From NCBI GenBank assembly GCA_003290165.1, contig QNQO01000548.1, forward strand, positions 583,632 through 647,631: a stretch of DNA of 64,000 bases, read 5' to 3'. Under the pieces are notes generated by a model that was not told the DNA's origin, searched no databases, and worked only from the letters and a program-made list of their open reading frames with translations. This stretch comes from Berberis thunbergii. Taxonomy: Eukaryota > Streptophyta > Magnoliopsida > Ranunculales > Berberidaceae. Both the position numbers and the translations under genes were made by a program. Of this stretch, positions 30,855 through 42,596 are shown piece after piece. Position 1 is the stretch's first letter, and each line of letters starts with the position of its first letter.

Positions 30855-33800
30855 CCTTCTGTGCTGCTTCTACTGAAGCAAATTCAATATGCCCAAATCC
30901 TTTAAACCGCCCATCCTCATCTGATGAAAAACGTACATCAACAACTTCACCAGCATCCTTGAAGAACTCCTCCCTGTAACAGAATTGGACCAAAATAAGT
31001 ACACAAAAATAATAGGAATATGTTTTGCAATAGATTCAATAAACTGTCACTTACACATCAGCTCTTTCAATATTGAAAGACAAGTTCCCAACAAAAAGTG
31101 TCTTGGATCCAGTGGTTTGCTCTTGTGGTATAGCAGGAGTTTGAGGCTGTACAATTTTGAAGGGGAATTTTTTAAATGTTGCAGCAAAAAAAATTTATGA
31201 CTATTTTCATTGGAAGGAAAGAAAAGGAACTTACTGCTTTCTTCTCAGTTTTTGTAGCAACTTGCAAAAATTGCTGGTTTTTGGTGATGCAGCATCTACC
31301 ATTTCCTCGTCAGATGATTCTTCATCAGATCTTTCCTTGGAAGCATTGGCAGGCTGCTAAAATGCACAGATCAAATACTAAGGAATGAGAAAAACTTCAT
31401 ATACACAATCTGTGAAAATTACTTACAGAACGAAAACAAACTGACGTTGCATTTTAGCAAGCTTATACCTTCTTCACAGGTTGGGCCTTCGAAGGCTCAT
31501 CATCAGAGCTCTCATCTGAGTTGTCTTCATCACTACTACTTTCGTTTTTGACAGTCTTGGCATTCTTCTTACTAGCAGCAGGCTACAACAAAATAAATGC
31601 AGCAAATGAGAATTTTGTACTCAAAGACAGTTAATTAATCCAAAACTAACACCTCAATCACAAAGGTAGTGTAAACCTCATTACTAAAAGGCATGCCTTC
31701 AGGATCAGAGTGATGATTTAAAAAAAACACTCCAACCTGCTTGCATGAAAAATACAAACTACAGTGAAGAAATCAAACCTTGTCATCCTCAGAATCACTT
31801 TCAGAGGAACTATCACTATCAGCGCTCTTCAAGTCATATACATTTTAGCCACGCCAATCCAACAAGTAAGGCTTTGAAGCAAAGAATATTAAACATGTAC
31901 CTCCTCTTCATCAGATTCACTTTCAGAGTCATCACTTGACTCATCTTTCTTTTTGGAGGCTACTGGCAACTTTTTAGCTTGGGTGGCAGTAGGTTTCTGC
32001 ATGTTCTGAAAATAAACATGATTGAATAAATAATAGAGGTAAAAAAAAATCATAATGCCAATGGTAGGTAAACAAAGCATTCCACACCAACATTAACGTA
32101 ATAATATATTTGGTTCAGGAATGCCTTTATCAGGTAATTGTTTTGAAACCAAAATTGAAAACCTTGAAAATTTTAACAAGAATGCTCACTCCCATCCAGA
32201 TAAATGCTACATCATCTCAGTAACAGCAAGAAAGAAATAATGTTGTTGATACTATGGACATTATATATAAATGCATAAAAGCATTACAAACAAGAGAACA
32301 GAAACAAACTAGAAATATTAGTAACAATTGCACTTACTTCATCCTCATCAGAGCTGCTATCATCTGAATTATCGCTAGATTCATCTTTCTTTTTGGAGAC
32401 CAAGACAGCTCCTTTCTTGGTAGGAGCTATGGGTGCCTTTGCTGATTTTTTTCTGCATAAGTGAAGCGATTATTAGAAACAAACAAAAAAAATAACAAGT
32501 CAAAATTAAAGATACATGTCTAGCTTGCACTAATTAGAGAAATATGCTAAACACACAAGAATAATTTGACACTGCTAGAACTTACCTCCTCTTCATCAGA
32601 GCTATCATCAGAATCAGAATCATCACTTGATTCTTCTTTCTTCTTAGGAGCTGCCACAGAACCATTCCTTGTTGCAGCCACAGGTAACTTTTTGGCTGGC
32701 ACTTTGGCTTTGGGTTCCTAAGAATAAGCCAACACATCATAAGATCAAATTTCCAAAATGATAATTAGCATCGAAAGAGCAAAAGGAAAATCAGTACAAG
32801 GATCCAGCACTGAAGTAAGTCTTGTAACACACATTCACATAAAATAGGTTTTAAAATGCAGACGAAATTTACTCTGACATGGTCCACAAGAGTATCAATG
32901 ATTATGTTCAACATCCAAAAAAAAGGGAATAAAGGTATGGGGTAGGTATTAGATTCAATGCTTTTGAATGTATGTCAATACTGTTTGGATATCCAAGGAA
33001 GTTGTTAAATTAAAACGGCATGACAAATGCTTATGTACTAAATTAAAGTAAGAAACTAACAAATTTGCAGATATAAAATGGATATAGCAATTATATCAAA
33101 TCAATCAAGTATCAACAGTGATTAACCAGAGTATCCGCACTAACATCATCAGAATTAGAATCATTGCTATCTAACCAAATAGAATAAAGTCACATTAGAG
33201 AATAATGGTACGTGCAAAAACTATATTAAGTATAGCCAAGCACTCACGTCGTCAGATTCATCGTAACTGTCCAAATCCGAAGAATCAGAACTGCTAGTAT
33301 TCGCCTTTCCCTTTACAGGTTTCTTAGAAACTGGTTGTTGTTTCTTAACAACAGGCTCCTACAACACACACAAGAAACAACTCCCATAGAAAACACTCTA
33401 ATTTTCATTTGTAAATCTACACTAAAACATCCTAAATAATGACAAAAAAAATTTTAAAACACTTTTTTTTCTATGATTGTTCGATCAAGAATGAGTAAGC
33501 ACTCACATCATAATTAGAATCTGAAGAATCAGAACTGTTGGTTTCAGGCTTTCCTTTAACAGAAGCGTTCTTAGAAACTAAAACAGGTTTTTTAATTGAA
33601 GGAACAACAGGCTCCTACACCGAATTAACAAAACCCCATATAGAAAAAGGTATGATTTAATTTTTTTCAAAAAATCTTCAGACTAATAAAACAAGCCGCC
33701 ATTAACAATGTTTTAACAAACAACACTTACATCATCAGAAGAAGAATCATCATCCTCGGAACTACTGGTCTCTTCCTTCTTCTTCTTCTTGATGGCGACC

Positions 33801-34140
33801 TTCTCGTCCAACTTCTGCTTCTTGATAGCCACTATTTCCTCGATTGGTACATCAGCCTCTCTCTTATTGCCTATTAAACCGAACAACAACCACAAAACAC
33901 CAACATTAATTAATCAGTCCGGACCGAACATCGATCGATTTTGAAGATTCTAATCAAACCTTTCTTTGAAGATTTTGCAAACCAAACCAAACCTTTCTTT
34001 GAAGATTTTGCAGAAACAAGGGTGGCTGCAACGACCTACACAAGACTGAGAAACATAGAACGATTGAATCAGAAATACAAGAGAAGGGGGAAGAAGTGTT
34101 ACCTGAGACTTCTTGCTAGATTTGCCCATCTCGGAAGAGA
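30855..34140 (-). pseudogene. 5' half of a nucleolin-like gene (acidic exons plus start of RRM1)
   Basis: Nucleolin organises rDNA chromatin and rRNA processing in the nucleolus. The ATG at about 34,135 gives MGKSSKKSQ, then a GT donor. A series of some eight exons follows, each encoding a Lys/Pro/Ala basic part and a Ser/Asp/Glu acidic run (for example VKGKANTSSSDSSDLDSYDE at about 33,300, AAPKKKEESSDDSDSDDSSD at about 32,640, KKDESSDDSESESDEEE at about 31,940). Then RRM1: TTGSKTLFVGNLSFNIERAD (RNP2 motif LFVGNL, about 31,120-31,055) and EFFKDAGEVVDVRFSSDEDG with KGFGHIEFASVEAA (RNP1 motif, 30,975-30,857). The rest of RRM1, RRM2 and the GAR tail are missing. Exon frames appear largely open, which suggests recent capture. 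Confidence 0.9.
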
Positions 34141-34370
34141 AGCGAAGACGATCAAAACGAAAATAGAGAAAGGGAGCTTCAAGGCGAAAACCCTAGTTTT
34201 TCCCCAATTTTTTTCGCCAAATCTGCTCTCCTCTCCACTGTGTTTTTCCCCCAAATTTTTTCGCCAAAGCGGTCTCCTCTCCCATGTCTTGCTTTTTCCC
34301 CAAATGTTTTCGACAAGGCGCGAAATCATTTTTGCCAAAGCGCCAAACAGAACAAGTGCGAAATTATGTT
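34141..34370 (-). promoter_or_regulatory. Captured nucleolin leader/promoter region with a 55-bp tandem repeat
   Basis: Directly upstream of the nucleolin ATG lies a leader of 5'-UTR style (AAAACTAGGG- and CTTC-rich). It contains about three copies of a ~50-60-bp unit (TTTTTCCCC-AAATTTTTTCGCCAAA ... GTCTCCTCTCC) at 34,198-34,320. It sits between the CACTA subterminal array and the gene fragments, the right place to drive transcription across all of them. Promoter activity is inferred only. Confidence 0.4.
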
Positions 34371-34776
34371 TTGTAACTACGGTTTTAAACCGTTGGCGGA
34401 TATAGCCACGGCTCTATACCGTGGGCAGATTTAGCCACGGTTTTAAACCGTTGCAACTTTTTGGTGTATTGTTTTTAGCTACGGTTTTAAACCGTTGGCC
34501 TATATAGCCACGGTTTTTAACCGTGGCAATTAAACCAACGGTTTAGATTCGTGGCTACATGTGCATTTTAGCAACGGTTTAAGGCCGTTGGGCACTATAA
34601 CCACGGTTTTTAGCCGTGGCAAACACACCAACGGTTTAGAACCGTGGCCAAGCCTTTTGTAGCCACGGTTTTAGGCCGTTGGCCACTTTAGCCACGGTTT
34701 CTGGCCGTGGCAAATAAGCCAACAGTTTAGGGCCGTGGCCACCTCCGTGTAGCTAAATGGACCTTTTGGTGTAGTG
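34371..34776. repeat. Right subterminal repeat array of the CACTA element
   Basis: At least a dozen copies of near-palindromic words such as CCACGGTTTTAAACCGTTGG, CCACGGTTTTTAACCGTGG and CAACGGTTTAGAACCGTGG, in alternating orientation up to the terminal repeat. Same motif as the left array. Confidence 0.88.
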
Positions 34777-34779
34777 AAA

Positions 34780-37700
34780 AAGCAAGATAAGGGTGATATT
34801 AGTGAAACAAGTTATGCATCTAGTACGAAAAAGGATGAAGAATGTTATTTAGCTGCGGGGGAAAACACAGAAATCTCTGAGAGATGGATCCTTGACTCTG
34901 GGTGTTCTTACCATATGTGCCCAAACAAGGAGTGGTTCACTACCTATGAGCACATTGATGGTGGTACTGTTCTGATGGGTAATGATTATGCTTGCAAGAC
35001 AGTTGGAATTGGAACAATGAAGATTAAGATGTATGATGGTGTTGTGAGAACCTTAACTGATGTGAGGCATGTCCCAACCTTGAAAAAGAACCTTATCTCG
35101 TTTGGTGTTTTAGACTCCAATGGTTGTAAGTTTACAGCGGTAGGTGGAGTTTTAAAGGTTGTCCTGTGGGTCTATGGTTGTCATGAAAGGGATCAAACAA
35201 GGTAACTTGTACACCTTGATGGGTAGCATGGTAACAGAAAATGTGGCAGTGGGAACTTCTTCATCGGAAAGCACTAGGTTATGGCACATGCGACTTGGGC
35301 ATATGACAGAAAAAGGATTGTCTCTATTGAGCAAGCAAGGGTTACTGAAGGGTATGCAGAAATCGACTATGGAGTTTTATGAGCATTGTGTATATGGAAA
35401 ACAATGCAGGGTAAAATTCAATACAAGCAAGCACATGAGCAGAGGTATTCTAGACTATGTGCATACAGATGTGTGGGGACCAGCAAAAATCGCCTCTAAG
35501 GGAGGTTCCAGGTACTTTGTCTCCTTCATTGATGATTATTCCCGTTACACATGGGTATATTTTTTGAAGTCTAAGAATGAAGTATTTGAGACATTTAAAA
35601 GGTGGAGAGCAATGGTTGAGAATAACTGGAAGAAAGGTGAAGACTTTGAGGTCTGATAATGGTACCAAGTATATTGAGGGTACTTTCAAACAGTTTTGTG
35701 ATCAGGAAGGAATTGTTCGACATTGGACTGTTAGAGACGCGCCACAACAAAATGGAGTTGCTGAGAGATTGAACCGTACTATGCTTGAAAGAGCTAGGTG
35801 TATGCGCTCCAATGCTTGTCTTGGCAGAGAATGGTGGGCTGAATCAATAGCCACCGCGTGTTTCTTGATTAATAGATTGCCACATTCTACATTAGACTGC
35901 AAAACACCTTATGAGGTGTGGTCAGGTGAACATGCTGATTACAGTATACTGAAAGTTTTCGGTTGTATTGCCTACTACCATGTGAAAGAAAATAAGCTTG
36001 ATACTAGGGCTAAGAAGGCCATTTTCTTGGGGTATGCAAAAGGCGTGAAGGGTTATCGTCTATGGTGTTTAGAGGATAATAAATTTGTGATCAGTCGAGA
36101 TGTTACATTTGATGAGAATTCCTTGTTAGCTTGTACTAAAGCTAAGGAGTTGGTTGATAGTGGTAGTGAATCTAGTAACACTCAGAAAGTGGAAGTTGAA
36201 GCGTCTGTGGATGCAAAAGATGAACAAGTGGTTGAAGCAGGCACACATGATCTGAATTATGAGCCTGAAGACCATGAGGAACAACAACCAGTTGAAGATA
36301 ATCAATCCCAGCAGCAACCTTTGGCCTTAACTAGGTCAAAACGATCGGATGAGCAAGTACAAAAATTTGGCTTTGAAGAACCGTTGAAGCACTATGGTCA
36401 GTTGATTTGGTTGCATATGCACTTTCTGTGGAAGATGATGAGCCAACTACTTACAAGCAGGTCGCTCGTCATTCAGATAGTCAGAGTTGGTTAGTAGCTA
36501 TGCAGGGTGAGATGGAGTCTCTCCAGAAGAACCATACTTGGGATCTAGTGTCGTTGCCTAATGGAAGGAAAACAATTGGCTGCAAGTGGGTGTTTAAGAA
36601 GAAACATGCTACTCTAGAGTCTGGTACTCAGTTCAAGGCAAGATTAGTAGCTAAGGGTTTTGCTCAGAGGGAAGGCGTTGACTACAATGAGATATTTTTG
36701 CATGTGGTAAAACACACTTTTATACGTGTGTTGTTGAGATTGGTAGCTCATAGTGACCTTGAGCTTGAACAACTTGATGTGAAAACAGTTTTCTTGCATG
36801 GAGACTTAGAAGAGGAAATTTATATGCATCAGCTGAAAGGTTTTAAGGTTGTTGGAAAAGAAAACCATGTTTCTCGTTCGAGGAGATCACTTTATGGGTT
36901 AAAGCAGTCACCTAGGCAGTGGTACAAACGGTTTGACACTTTTATGTTGAAACATGTTCACACGAAGTAAGTATGCTTGTTGTGTTTACTTGAAAAAACT
37001 TCGTAATGGCGATTTTATTTATCTTTTGCTCTATGTTGACAATATGATCATTGCCTGTAAGAGTATGGTGGAGATAAATAAATTGAAGTCTCAACTTGCA
37101 TCTGAGTTTGAGATGAAGGATATGCGTGCTGCAAGGAAAATACTTGGTATGGAGTTAAGAAGAGAAAGGGAGAATAAAAATTTATTTCTTTCACAGAAGG
37201 GGTACCTTGAGAAGGTCATATCACGGTTTGGCATGGAAAACGCAAAGCCGGTTATTACTCCTTTGGCTTCACATTTTAGACTTTCTCGAAAGTTATCTCC
37301 AGTCACAGTGGAAGAAAAGGAATACATGTCGCATGTTCCTTATGCTAGTGCAGTTGGCAGTTTAATGTATGCTATGGTGTGTGCACGCCCTGAGTTGTGA
37401 GTAGGTATATGGAAAACCTAGGAAGAAACATTGGGAGGCAGTGAAATGAATGCTTAGGTACTTAAAAGGTACCTTGGATGTGGGTTTGGACTTCGGTAGA
37501 GATTCATGTCAGGTTTGTGGGTTTGTTGATTCTGATTATGCTGGTGATCTAGATAGACGAAGATCTACTACTGATTACGTATTTCAGATATATGGTGCCC
37601 CGGTTAGTTGGAGATCTATGCTTCAGGATAAAATGGCTCTCTCTACTACAGAGGAAGAGTATATGGCATTGACAGAAGCTGTAAAAGAAGCATTGTGGCT

Positions 37701-37977
37701 TCAAGGTCTTGTAAATGACTTGGGTGTGGAACAAGATAGTGTTGAGGTTCTCTGTGATAGTCAGAGTGCCATCCACTTGGCTAAAATACAGGTTCATCAC
37801 TCAAGGACTAAGCATATTGGCGTCCGATATCACTTTATTCGAGATGTAATTGAGGATGGTGATGTGTCTTTGGTGAAAGTACACACAAAAGACAACCCTG
37901 CTGATATGTTGACAAAGGTTGTTCCTGGAGTTAAGTTTCAACATTGTTTGGACTTACTCCACATTGACTCATGTTGA
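34780..37977 (+). pseudogene. pol: Copia 2 protease, integrase, reverse transcriptase and RNase H
   Basis: Protease motif [14 protein letters not shown] (about 34,893). Integrase: VHTDVWGPAKIASKGGSRYF, FIDDYSRYTWVYF, then after a frameshift near 35,650 APQQNGVAERLNRT. RT: CKWVFKKKHATLESGTQFKA, QLDVKTVFLHGDLEEEIYMH, then LLLYVDNMII where the catalytic YVDD is expected, so the second catalytic Asp is Asn. RNase H: FVDSDYAGDLDRRRSTTDYV and ALSTTEEEYMALTEAVKEAL, ending HIDSC at 37,977. Frameshifts lie near 35,190, 36,400, 36,955 and 37,400. Long open segments (up to 305 codons) remain, so decay is milder than in copia 1. Confidence 0.9.
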
Positions 37978-38101
37978 TTGACGGCCCTTCGGGGCGGTTT
38001 CGTGAGGTGACAAAGCTATGGTGGAGTGTTGATCAGTTAATTCTTTTGCCTTGTTTCGGCTCATTTTTTTCTTTAAAAAATAATTCGCCGAGGTGGAGAA
38101 T

Positions 38102-38557
38102 TGTGAAACAGGAAACTGTTTGGACTTCTAGAAACTGTTTTGTGAAATAGGAAACTGTTTTTTGAACATGAAACAAATTCTAGGAAACAGAAAACTGCTG
38201 TGAAACAGGAAACTGTTGTTCCTATATATACTAGGAACTGTAGTTATCTTTTATTGCACGTAGAAAAACTGTGAAGCACAGGGAATAGAGAAAGATAATT
38301 GCTGAAATTGTTTCAACTCTTGTTGAGAGATTGTGTGAGAATTGTCATCTTCGTGTACCTTGTTCTTGAATATAGTGGAATCACTTCACCGTGGACGTAG
38401 GCAATTCACCGAACCACGTAAACCTTTTATCTCTTGTGATATGTTCTTGGTTTTCTCTAATTACTTTCATTGCTAGTTGCTCTATTTAATTATTGGATAT
38501 TTGTGGTACTTGTGTGCAATTGTTGGTGTCTACCCGCTTCTGCAATAAGGCACAACA
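38102..38557 (+). repeat. 3' LTR of copia element 2
   Basis: Starts TGTGAAACAGG after the purine tract AGGTGGAGAA and ends AAGGCACAACA. It matches the 5' LTR over its whole length with scattered substitutions and a few small indels. Confidence 0.92.
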
Positions 38558-38663
38558 TATGCTTATGCCTTTTTATTTCTTCTTTCTTCAAAAAGTAAAT
38601 CATCTTTATCATCATGCTTTGAGTTATGCCTTTCAAAGTGTAATGATTTCCTCGGTCCAAGAA

Positions 38664-38940
38664 TTGCATCTCTAAATCCTTGAAGTTCCACCCAGAATCA
38701 CATCATACCTTACATTCACAGGTAGCACGTACATGTCCATGTTGAGATGATAGCCTTGCATTCTGAGAAGTATATCATTTCTTTATACACTCTAGTATTC
38801 CATTACCACCACCAACAGCCATACTGAACGCGTTAATGCCCTTCCCACCTTTTGTACTATTTTGGGGCTTATTAAGTTCAAAGTTGAGCCTGAATCAATC
38901 AAAATAAGAACTGGCACATTTTATATATATATCCCTGTAC
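38664..38940 (-). pseudogene. Ty3-gypsy retropepsin fragment
   Basis: The minus strand reads VPVLILIDSGSTLNLISPKI, the retropepsin active site DSGST with the following NFIS-like block. It continues VQKVGRALTRSVWLLVVV in broken frame and ends with GYHLNMDMYVLPVNVRYDVI before GGT. This is the RVP_2 domain of gypsy Gag-Pol. It has a stop and frameshifts. Sequence to about 39,100 (minus) may be more of the same element; no RT follows. Confidence 0.75.
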
Positions 38941-39479
38941 ACGCATAGTCTGGGGATGTGGGGTCTGCCTTTGCCCTGCAACATCTATATCTCCAACTGT
39001 AGTATGATCACGTACCAACACCTCTGACAGTTCCCTTCAATTCTTTTTCCATGTACACCTATCCAAGGCGATCTAGCTGGTTGACCCCCTTAGGTTTTGA
39101 AAAAAATCTATCAAAGTTTATACAATTTCAATCTTGCCTCCCTTAGAAACTTTATGTTGCCCCTCTTATAAAACCAACGATTACAATCACATATCACAAT
39201 TGAAGAAAAAAATTGAGTCACCGCCTCTAATCTCCACCTCCACTCATTCGGTCCTCAACAATAGCTTCCTCTATCCCTGCAAAACAAGGTGAGTTTATTT
39301 GATTATGGGTTCTAAATGAAATCCACAGGACAAGTGGACAACAACAAAATCACCTTAAGCTTTAACATCTTTTCTTACCTTGGGTCTCTGTCTCCCTATT
39401 TGGCGATCAAAAATTGAAACAACGAATCAACTTTAAGAGATCAGAAACTTGAGAGAGATCAGAGAGAGATAAAGAAAGA

Positions 39480-39980
39480 TCTCAAACAGAGATCATGGAA
39501 TCAGAAAATCGAAAGAGATCAGAAACTCGATCTCTCCTGGATCCACCTCAGAGTCTGATGAAACAAACTCAAAATCTTTGATAAAAACTCGATCTTTCTG
39601 AGTCTCTGATGAAAACAAACTCGGTCTCTCGATCTCACTGAGTCTGATAAAAACAAACTCGATCTCAGTCTGAAGAAAAAAAACTCGATCTCTCTGAATC
39701 TGATGAAAGCAAACTCGAACAAACTCGATCTCGACCTCTCAATCTCTCTGAATCTGATGAAATCAAACTCTATCTCGATCTCTCTAAGACTGATGAAAAC
39801 AAATTGAGAAATGAGAGAGATATCAGAGTCTCAATTTCTCAGAGATGAAGAGTGAGCTGAGATGAAGAATACGTGACTGAGTGACTCAGAGATATCAGAG
39901 TCTCATTTTCTCAGAGACTGGAAGTGGGTTTGGTTTGGCCGTATGGGGTTGGGTTTGATAAAAAAAAAAAAAAAAAAAAG
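39480..39980. repeat. Degenerate minisatellite plus poly-A run
   Basis: Imperfect units of about 30-40 bp built on AACTCGATCTCTCTGAATCTGATGAAA-like words repeat about eight times (39,515-39,810), ending in a run of 19 or so A at 39,960. ORFs here are repeat artefacts. The stretch from 38,941 to 39,480 and the one from 39,981 to 40,420 are AT-rich with nothing recognised. Confidence 0.7.
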
Positions 39981-40424
39981 AGACAGACATGAAAGAACTT
40001 CGTTTTATTAAATTTATTCAAAATTTTATTCTAATCAATCAAAGAAAGAGATAGAAAAATCCAAGGGAGTAAATTTGTTTCTTCTGTTCCATATTTCTTT
40101 AAGCTTTGGTGAGGTATTTCACGTTTGTTTAAGCATCTGATTTATCATCTTTATACATGAGAGTTTCATATTTGATTTTTAATTTAATTTAATTTGTTTA
40201 TTTGTTTAGGCTTTGACAAAGTGGGTATTTGATCATTGAAGCTTAAGTGAGTATTTAATTTCATCTGCTGAAAAGGCTATTATCTCACGTTCTTGGTATT
40301 TGGTGAAGTTCTTTTTTTTCATGTGTTAATTATTGATTTACATTACAAATTTGATAATTTGATAATCTGGGATAGCATTTTTTAAGATAAATATTGGTTT
40401 ATTACTTGAGCCTTAATATTACCA

Positions 40425-40595
40425 GTTGCAACTGCCAGTGTCGAGAAAACTTTTTCTGCTATGAAGATTGTCAAGAATCGATTACATAATCGTATGGGAG
40501 ATTAATGGATGGCAGATAGTTTGATTACATATGTTAAGAAAGATATATTTAATGGCATCGATGATGAGGTAATTATGCAGCATTACTAGAACATG
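40425..40595 (+). pseudogene. hAT transposase dimerisation-domain remnant
   Basis: The plus strand reads LPVATASVEKTFSAMKIVKN, then RLHNRMGD, a stop, and WMADSLITYVKKDIFNGIDD. This is the C-terminal hAT dimerisation region of TTF-type zinc finger hAT transposases (typical: PVATASVERxFSAMKIVKNxLRNRM). Only about 57 codons survive; no zinc finger, catalytic core or terminal repeats are near. Confidence 0.85.
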
Positions 40596-40599
40596 AGAA

Positions 40600-42587
40600 T
40601 CTGCAGAGAGCTTTTATCTAAATCTACTACGCATCTACATTGACTCATTATGTATGTTTCTCTTATAACACTTTTAAAACTCTATTTTAATCATATTTAT
40701 CTATTTCTTTTAAGAATTAAATTATCAATAATCTACATTGACTGAGCATATTACTTCAGCTGCCAACAGCTCCGTCAGTTTGATGAATATATACATATAG
40801 TTACTCATCAAAATAATTAAGTATTCATACATTGTAAGATGCAATTGTGATATACGAACCCTATTCTTGGATTCAAGTTCAGGCATTAGATTCTTCTTTC
40901 TTCTTTGTGGTAACAGAAATGTCTATGCTAATAGAGAAACCTGAATGTGGAAGGTACTAGTATTGATTCGTAACCCATTCAAGGCCTCTGAGGCAGAGTG
41001 GCCAGGATCACAGCACTCATGATTGGTATTAGGGTCATTTCAAGCACCAAACACTACTTCACATTTGACTGTATTAATAATGCTGGTTTGCAGGTGATGC
41101 AGCGTTCGTTCCTCTCCAGTTGGATAACGCCTCCTCAAGGCATGCATGCTCTCCACGAAAACGAGGGCTTAACGTTCCCTTCTCAAATGGATAATTGATC
41201 TGTTAACTCACAAGAACGCCATTAGCAAATTAGACACCTATCATACATTGCTCAATATGGCGAGGGAGACTGGTCGTGAGGCAGAGCGAGGGACGCCGCA
41301 GCAATCAACCTGCTGTTGGGTACAATCGAGAGGGCGAAAGTGTGTGGCTGGTGGGAGACGCGATCGGTGCTGGCTCTGTGCGATCAGAGTCATGTGCATG
41401 CGATCGATTGATGCTCTGTGCAAGGTGAGGGTTGGGTGTGGCGAGGCGATGCGATGCGATGGATGTTGTGTCTACAGGCTGGGTAGCGATCGATGTTTTG
41501 TGCGGCGAGGAAGATGTTCGATTGTAAGAGAGATCATGTTTGTGCTTGTGGTGGCTGTTATGTATGGCCTCTGAGAGAATATATTATTATTCTCTCTTGT
41601 ATTTTTTTTAATTATATATATATATATATGTTCTCCCAATCTGAGAACACTTACCTGTGCAACAAGTTTATTCCAAATTAGGACAACATGCTTTTAGCTT
41701 CTTTGGATTTTGCTCCCATCAACCTACAAAAACATAAAAACAGTAATTATTTTTAAAATAACAAAAACTAAGTAAATAGAGAAATAAGGTAATAAAATTG
41801 TGCATAAATATGATCTTATTGCTGAGTGTTTCCTCGATAGGAAGATATGGCCGAGTGGTCGATGTTTGTACTTAATTTGTCATCATGTGCTAAACACATG
41901 ATAGCATAAGAACGTGGACAACAAGCAAGGAATAGTCTCATGCACAACACACTGGATAAATAGCATGTGCTTGGCAAATGCGACTACAAATCGGATTTGG
42001 TTTTGGAGGGAAAGTTGTATCATGTGCTCGACACATGATGTCTCATTCCTTTTTCAAGCAAATACAAACTGAAGGGAAAATAACTAAGGGAGAATGGGTC
42101 TAGCAACTCCGATGAATGGGAAAGGCAACCACTGATAGAGAAGGAGAATCAATAGGAAGTAAGGGGAGTGGACCACTAATCAGTAGAGCCAACCAACTAG
42201 AACCAGACACGAAGGTATCTTCAATCAAGGGAATCCAATCAACTGTCATGGACAGTGACTAGAAATGTTCGAGATGGACGGGTCCAATGAGGATTGGCCA
42301 ATGCGGCCATAACACGTAAGATCACGACAAACAAACGGAGGGACTCTGTCAAGCAAACATGAGCGTTGCTATAGTATAAAACTCTGACAGAGGAAAGGGA
42401 CTAGAATCAAAAGTAGACTAGTTGGCAATTGTAAGTACTCGACAGTGTATCACACTTTACATAAACCATTGTCAGGTCTTAAATGCAACATATAGACATG
42501 CAGTTAAGGGAGGTAGTTAAATAGATCCCTTAATCTAACAAGGAAGGGGTTGGATTATAAGAGAGCACTAAGAAAATTCTCGATCTC
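40600..42587. other. Intergenic region with a GC-rich patch and an (AT)n run
   Basis: A GC-rich patch (41,250-41,575) opens a 108-codon frame containing GCGATGCGATGCGATGG-type repeats, without family resemblance. An (AT)n run lies at 41,612-41,630. The rest (41,650-42,587) is plain AT-rich DNA with a repeated ATCATGTGCTNNACACATGAT palindromic word at about 41,882 and 42,018. Confidence 0.4.
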
Positions 42588-42596
42588 TGAAATTCG

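Larger units (their letters stand above)
23989..34776 (-). mobile_element. 10.8-kb CACTA element carrying about nine host gene fragments (Pack-CACTA)
   Basis: Termini are CACTACACCAAAA (23,989) and TTTTGGTGTAGTG (34,776), perfect inverted repeats over 13 bp, flanked by AAA on both sides (23,986-23,988 and 34,777-34,779), the 3-bp duplication of CACTA elements. Subterminal arrays of CCACGGTTTTAAACCGTGG-type palindromes occupy both ends. I find no CACTA transposase (TNPD/TNPA-like) inside. Instead, fragments of at least nine unrelated host genes lie in one orientation on the minus strand, most with introns still in place, so capture happened at the DNA level. The element sits in copia 2 gag and is younger than that element. 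Confidence 0.93.
22599..38557 (+). mobile_element. Ty1-copia retrotransposon 2, interrupted by a 10.8-kb CACTA element
   Basis: LTRs of 458 bp (22,599-23,056) and 456 bp (38,102-38,557) flank Gag-Pol, with TATGC duplicated outside both (22,594-22,598 and 38,558-38,562). The 5' LTR has TA where the 3' LTR has the expected TG. Without the CACTA insertion the element is about 5.17 kb. LTRs end GCAACA/ACAACA and contain repeated GAAACAGGAAACTG words in U3. By eye the two LTRs differ at roughly two dozen positions, so the insertion is not recent. Confidence 0.93.

Noticed and set aside
41841..41860. tRNA-like stretch (ATGGCCGAGTGGTCGATG)
   Set aside because: Looks like a tRNA D-arm/box A, but no acceptor stem, anticodon arm or T-arm can be found at the right distances.
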